A stretch of 64,000 nucleotides of DNA from Leptolyngbyaceae cyanobacterium C42_A2020_001 (GTDB lineage: Bacteria; Cyanobacteriota; Cyanobacteriia; Leptolyngbyales; Leptolyngbyaceae): NCBI GenBank assembly GCA_015272515.1, contig JACYLN010000009.1:48372-112371 (forward strand), given 5' to 3'. The position numbers were made by a program, and so were the translations under genes. The notes below the pieces were generated by a model. It saw only the letters and a program-made list of their open reading frames with translations. It did not search any database and was not told the origin of the DNA. Shown piece by piece: positions 61,403 to 64,000 of this stretch (position 1 is its first letter; every line of letters starts with the position of its first letter).

Positions 61403-64000
61403 TTAACTGGTTGAAATTTTAAAGCTTGCTATTTGCCAGGGACGGATTGTTACAGTTTGTCCCTGGTTTGCCATGTCACTTAAAGGACGCTCTAATAAAT
61501 CCACTGAATGTTCTAGCTTCAGGTTCAGGTCACTCTGAAAATTGAGCTGGGCTTCCTCACCATGACATTCATAGCAGCGCAAAATCCACTCACTGTCTGA
61601 ATCCTCCGCCTGCTTCAACGCCATCAGCACCAAATTCTCATCACCCAAATCCAGCAACGAGCCAACGGGAGGCAACGTTCCTGCTTGAGCGATTTTGTCC
61701 GTATCCAGTTGCACGACATGCAGCGGCATATTCAACTCGTAGCCTTTTCGCACGGTTTGCGCCTGCTTCCAGTCTCCCGCATGGGGATAAATGGCATAGG
61801 TAAACGTGTGCTGTCCTTTATCCGCTTCCGGGTCGGGCCACTCCGAACCTCGGAGTAAAGTCAGGCGCAGTTGATTGGGTGTGGCATCGTAGCCATACTT
61901 GCAATCGTTCAGTAGACTTACGCCGTAATTCCCGTCGCTCAAATCTGCCCATCGCATGGCGGGAACTTCCCATTGGGCTTTTTCGGCATCGGTTTGAGGT
62001 TTGGTTGTGCGCTGGATGGCTCCACACGGAATTTCATAAATTGCAAAATCCGCTTCTAAATTAAGAGGAAATGCTGCTTTGACAAGCGTATGCCGTTCCT
62101 GCCAATCAACATGGGTTTCAATCTTGAGTAAAGCCGAGCCTTGTTCCAAAATGTAGGTCTGATGAAAAATAGACTTTCCAATTTCTCGCTCAACACGCAC
62201 ACGACTTTCAAATGCACTTAATAGTTGATCAACACCGCCCTTAAACGCAGCCTCTCCAGTTTTGATTTGTAACAATTTGGTTGGTGGTAAGGGATGAATT
62301 GCATAGTTTGGGTCAATATTCCAGGCATCCCAATATTGTTCTTTATCCTCAAACGCTTGCAGTTGGTTACCAGGTGCAGCGAGGACTTCACGGTCATGAG
62401 TTTTATCGAAAATACTGGCTAAGTCTCCTGTAGTTGGATCAACAGTGACACGTAAGAATTCATTTTCTAGAGTAAGCCCATCAGTTGCTAATTCATAAGT
62501 TGGTGAGGCAAGGTCACAAGGACATAACCAGTAAACTCGGTAGCCAATCGCGGGAATTTTTTCCGCCCAAAAGGAAATAGAATACAAACCATTTTTATGA
62601 GTTCGATGACGGTTCTGGTGAGTGAGCAAGGTTCCAGCTAAATCCCAAACTTGCCAGTCTCGCATGTCATCAGCGAACACCCGAAAGCTTCTACTAACAA
62701 TCTGCGATCGCTCCCAATTGGATAGGTTAAACACTACAAAAGCCTTAGCATCTGGTTGTGGCGGAGTTGGCAAGGCAATTTGTTGAGTGATCGTTCTTTG
62801 AGCATCAAATAAAATTTCTCTGATATCATACTTAACGCTCTCCCAAACCTCATTCGCCTCTTCAAAAACGGGCGTAATAGATGAACCTGGTAAAATGTCA
62901 TGAAATTGATTAAATAAAACTTTCTTCCACAAATTCTCTAACTCTGCTTTAGGGTATGTTGCACCTGCCGTAATGCTTGCTAAAGCTGCCCCCAGTTCTG
63001 CTTCATATAACAAATTTTCAGCCTGTCGATTATTTTGCTTCTGATCCGCATGAGTGGTGTAACAACCGCGATGGTATTCCAGGTAAAGTTCGGAATTCCA
63101 GATGGGCAAGGGAGAGTGGGAGAGTGGGAGAGTGGGAGAGTGGGAGAGTGGGAGAGTGGGTGAGTGCGTTGTGATTTTCTGATTTCTGACTTCTGACTTC
63201 TGACTTCTGATTTCTTCTAAATACTCCAAAGCTGTGCCAAATTCCATTTGCGGGAAAAATGGAGATTCTTGCCAGCGCCGAGCAACTTCCAACATATCGC
63301 GAGTCGGTCCGCCGCCGTGATCGCCCACACCAGGAAGCCAGAGGGACGTTTGCAATCCGGTTTTTTGTTCCAATTCCCAGGCAAAGTTTGCCATTTTCAC
63401 GGGATCGATAAATTCCCCAATGGGAGCCGACATTAAGCTCAAAATCTGGGTGCCATCGGGAGCTCGCCACTGGAAGACTTCGTAGGGAAATTTGGTGGTG
63501 TCGTTCCAGCGCAGTTTTTGGGTAACAAAATAGTCTACGCCGCCCTGCTTGAGAATTTGGGGTAACTGCCAGGTAAAGCCAAAGGTGTCGGGCACCCAGG
63601 CGATCGGGCAAATTTTGCCAAACTTCTCTTGAATGTATCGCTGCCCATAAAGCACCTGGCGCGCGATCGATTCACCACTGATCAGATTCAACTCTGGCTC
63701 AATCCAAAATCCGGCAACAACTTCCCATTTCCCGGCTTTCACCTGCTCCTGAATTTGAGCAAACAAATCGGGGCGATTCTGCTCCATCCATTCGTAAAGA
63801 GCGGGTGTGGTATGGGCAAAGGTGAGTTCGGGAAAGTCTTTTTGCAGGTTGAGTACGGATTGAAAGGTGCGTTCTGCCGCTTTCCAGGTTTCTGCTACTG
63901 TCCAGAGCCATGCCATGTCCAGATGGGCGTGTCCCAGGAGTGTGATCTGGCGCTGTTTCAGGGGTTCCGCGAGGGGGAGGAGGGTTTGGCGAAGGTGGGG
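61403..64000 (-). CDS. GH38-type alpha-mannosidase, 5' end outside window
   Basis: Glycoside hydrolase family 38 enzyme that removes alpha-mannose. The frame is open to the right edge, so the N-terminus is missing; at least 865 residues are visible. The zinc and catalytic motifs are LLGHAHLDMAWLW near the edge (HxHxDxxW) and the nucleophile region CPIAWVPDTFGFTWQLPQIL. FNQFHDILPGSSI carries the conserved His-Asp, and C-terminal beta-sandwich domains follow. An ATG at 63916 lies inside the first motif and is not the start. About 37 residues between EYLEEI and LPIWNSELYLEYHRG are encoded by short tandem repeats and are foreign to the family. It is convergent with psbN. Confidence 0.92.
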   Translation of the reverse strand, partial: PHLRQTLLPLAEPLKQRQITLLGHAHLDMAWLWTVAETWKAAERTFQSVLNLQKDFPELTFAHTTPALYEWMEQNRPDLFAQIQEQVKAGKWEVVAGFWIEPELNLISGESIARQVLYGQRYIQEKFGKICPIAWVPDTFGFTWQLPQILKQGGVDYFVTQKLRWNDTTKFPYEVFQWRAPDGTQILSLMSAPIGEFIDPVKMANFAWELEQKTGLQTSLWLPGVGDHGGGPTRDMLEVARRWQESPFFPQMEFGTALEYLEEIRSQKSEVRNQKITTHSPTLPLSHSPTLPLSHSPLPIWNSELYLEYHRGCYTTHADQKQNNRQAENLLYEAELGAALASITAGATYPKAELENLWKKVLFNQFHDILPGSSITPVFEEANEVWESVKYDIREILFDAQRTITQQIALPTPPQPDAKAFVVFNLSNWERSQIVSRSFRVFADDMRDWQVWDLAGTLLTHQNRHRTHKNGLYSISFWAEKIPAIGYRVYWLCPCDLASPTYELATDGLTLENEFLRVTVDPTTGDLASIFDKTHDREVLAAPGNQLQAFEDKEQYWDAWNIDPNYAIHPLPPTKLLQIKTGEAAFKGGVDQLLSAFESRVRVEREIGKSIFHQTYILEQGSALLKIETHVDWQERHTLVKAAFPLNLEADFAIYEIPCGAIQRTTKPQTDAEKAQWEVPAMRWADLSDGNYGVSLLNDCKYGYDATPNQLRLTLLRGSEWPDPEADKGQHTFTYAIYPHAGDWKQAQTVRKGYELNMPLHVVQLDTDKIAQAGTLPPVGSLLDLGDENLVLMALKQAEDSDSEWILRCYECHGEEAQLNFQSDLNLKLEHSVDLLERPLSDMANQGQTVTIRPWQIASFKISTS
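63108..63220. repeat. Tandem repeats inserted in frame in the mannosidase gene
   Basis: The octamer GGGAGAGT is repeated about six times at 63110-63160, and the heptamer TTCTGAC about four times at 63184-63212. On the minus strand they encode SQKSEVRNQK and an eight-residue repeat SHSPTLPL. Both units are typical of intergenic repeats in filamentous cyanobacteria. The frame is kept on both sides. Confidence 0.85.

Noticed and set aside
63030..63611. 193-codon frame overlapping the mannosidase in another frame
   Set aside because: It is a shadow of the mannosidase; the GH38 motifs are in the main frame.
1..64000. tRNA, rRNA, tmRNA, riboswitch and CRISPR candidates
   Set aside because: Scanning by eye for T-loop motifs, long direct repeats with spacers and conserved RNA cores gave nothing I could support; a covariance-model search would be decisive.

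Overview
The window is cyanobacterial chromosomal DNA. It encodes photosystem II proteins PsbH and PsbN (divergent pair at the right end), a cyanobacterial gas vesicle operon, a kinase with cyanobacteriochrome-type GAF domains, Ycf36-like and DUF760 proteins, and very many copies of the HIP1 octamer GCGATCGC. PEP-CTERM tails, a secreted RTX protein and a large surface-polysaccharide locus fit a morphologically complex, possibly mat-forming or filamentous species. I cannot name the genus from sequence alone.

Layout. 1-13 kb is mainly housekeeping: an HtrA-type protease (5' end outside the window), DUF760 protein, ScpB, an orphan ABC ATPase, FtsH with a clear terminator, an FMN reductase, PcrA/UvrD helicase, a CobW-type metallochaperone, a Bax1-like (DUF790) nuclease, an apparently exported pterin dehydratase, a STAS protein and CarA. 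13-17 kb is a minus-strand gas vesicle operon in the order gvpA-C-N-J-K, with a hairpin between gvpA and gvpC and 4-nt overlaps joining C-N-J. GvpC and GvpN end in the same winged-helix-like domain. No gvpF/L/G/V/W genes are present here.

17-27 kb is a plus-strand surface glycan locus: Wzm/Wzt-type ABC exporter, a giant protein with three FkbM methyltransferase domains, two GT2 glycosyltransferases, a stand-alone FkbM protein and a two-domain glycosyltransferase. A decayed transposase lies just beyond it (about 27.3-27.6 kb). 27.8-34.5 kb carries a MATE exporter, type-II asparaginase, a Ycf36-like protein, a small conserved protein, a CPBP protease and a PEP-CTERM amidase. 35-38.3 kb is an RTX calcium-binding repeat protein built from about 200-residue modules.

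38.5-43.8 kb holds YajQ, a kinase-like protein with a decayed ATP-binding domain, glutaredoxin plus glutathione synthetase, and a PEP-CTERM beta-propeller. 43.8-52.2 kb contains two large divergent sensor kinases: a 1,691-residue Cache/HAMP/PAS/GAF hybrid kinase and a four-GAF kinase with one canonical-Cys and one DXCF dual-Cys bilin-type GAF. 52-64 kb has gatA, a membrane protein, a phosphohexomutase, a Wzx-like flippase, SixA, a DHH phosphoesterase, an HNH nuclease, psbH/psbN and a GH38 alpha-mannosidase running off the right edge.

Cross-cutting observation: the G-rich or heptameric short tandem repeats common between genes here also occur inside genes without breaking frame. One lies in the ATPase domain of the hybrid kinase, one in the alpha-mannosidase, and one forms the GvpC tail. 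I judge this, the gas vesicle shared domain, the triple FkbM protein and the dual-Cys photoreceptor to be the most interesting features. No CRISPR array, rRNA, tRNA or intact mobile element was found by eye.
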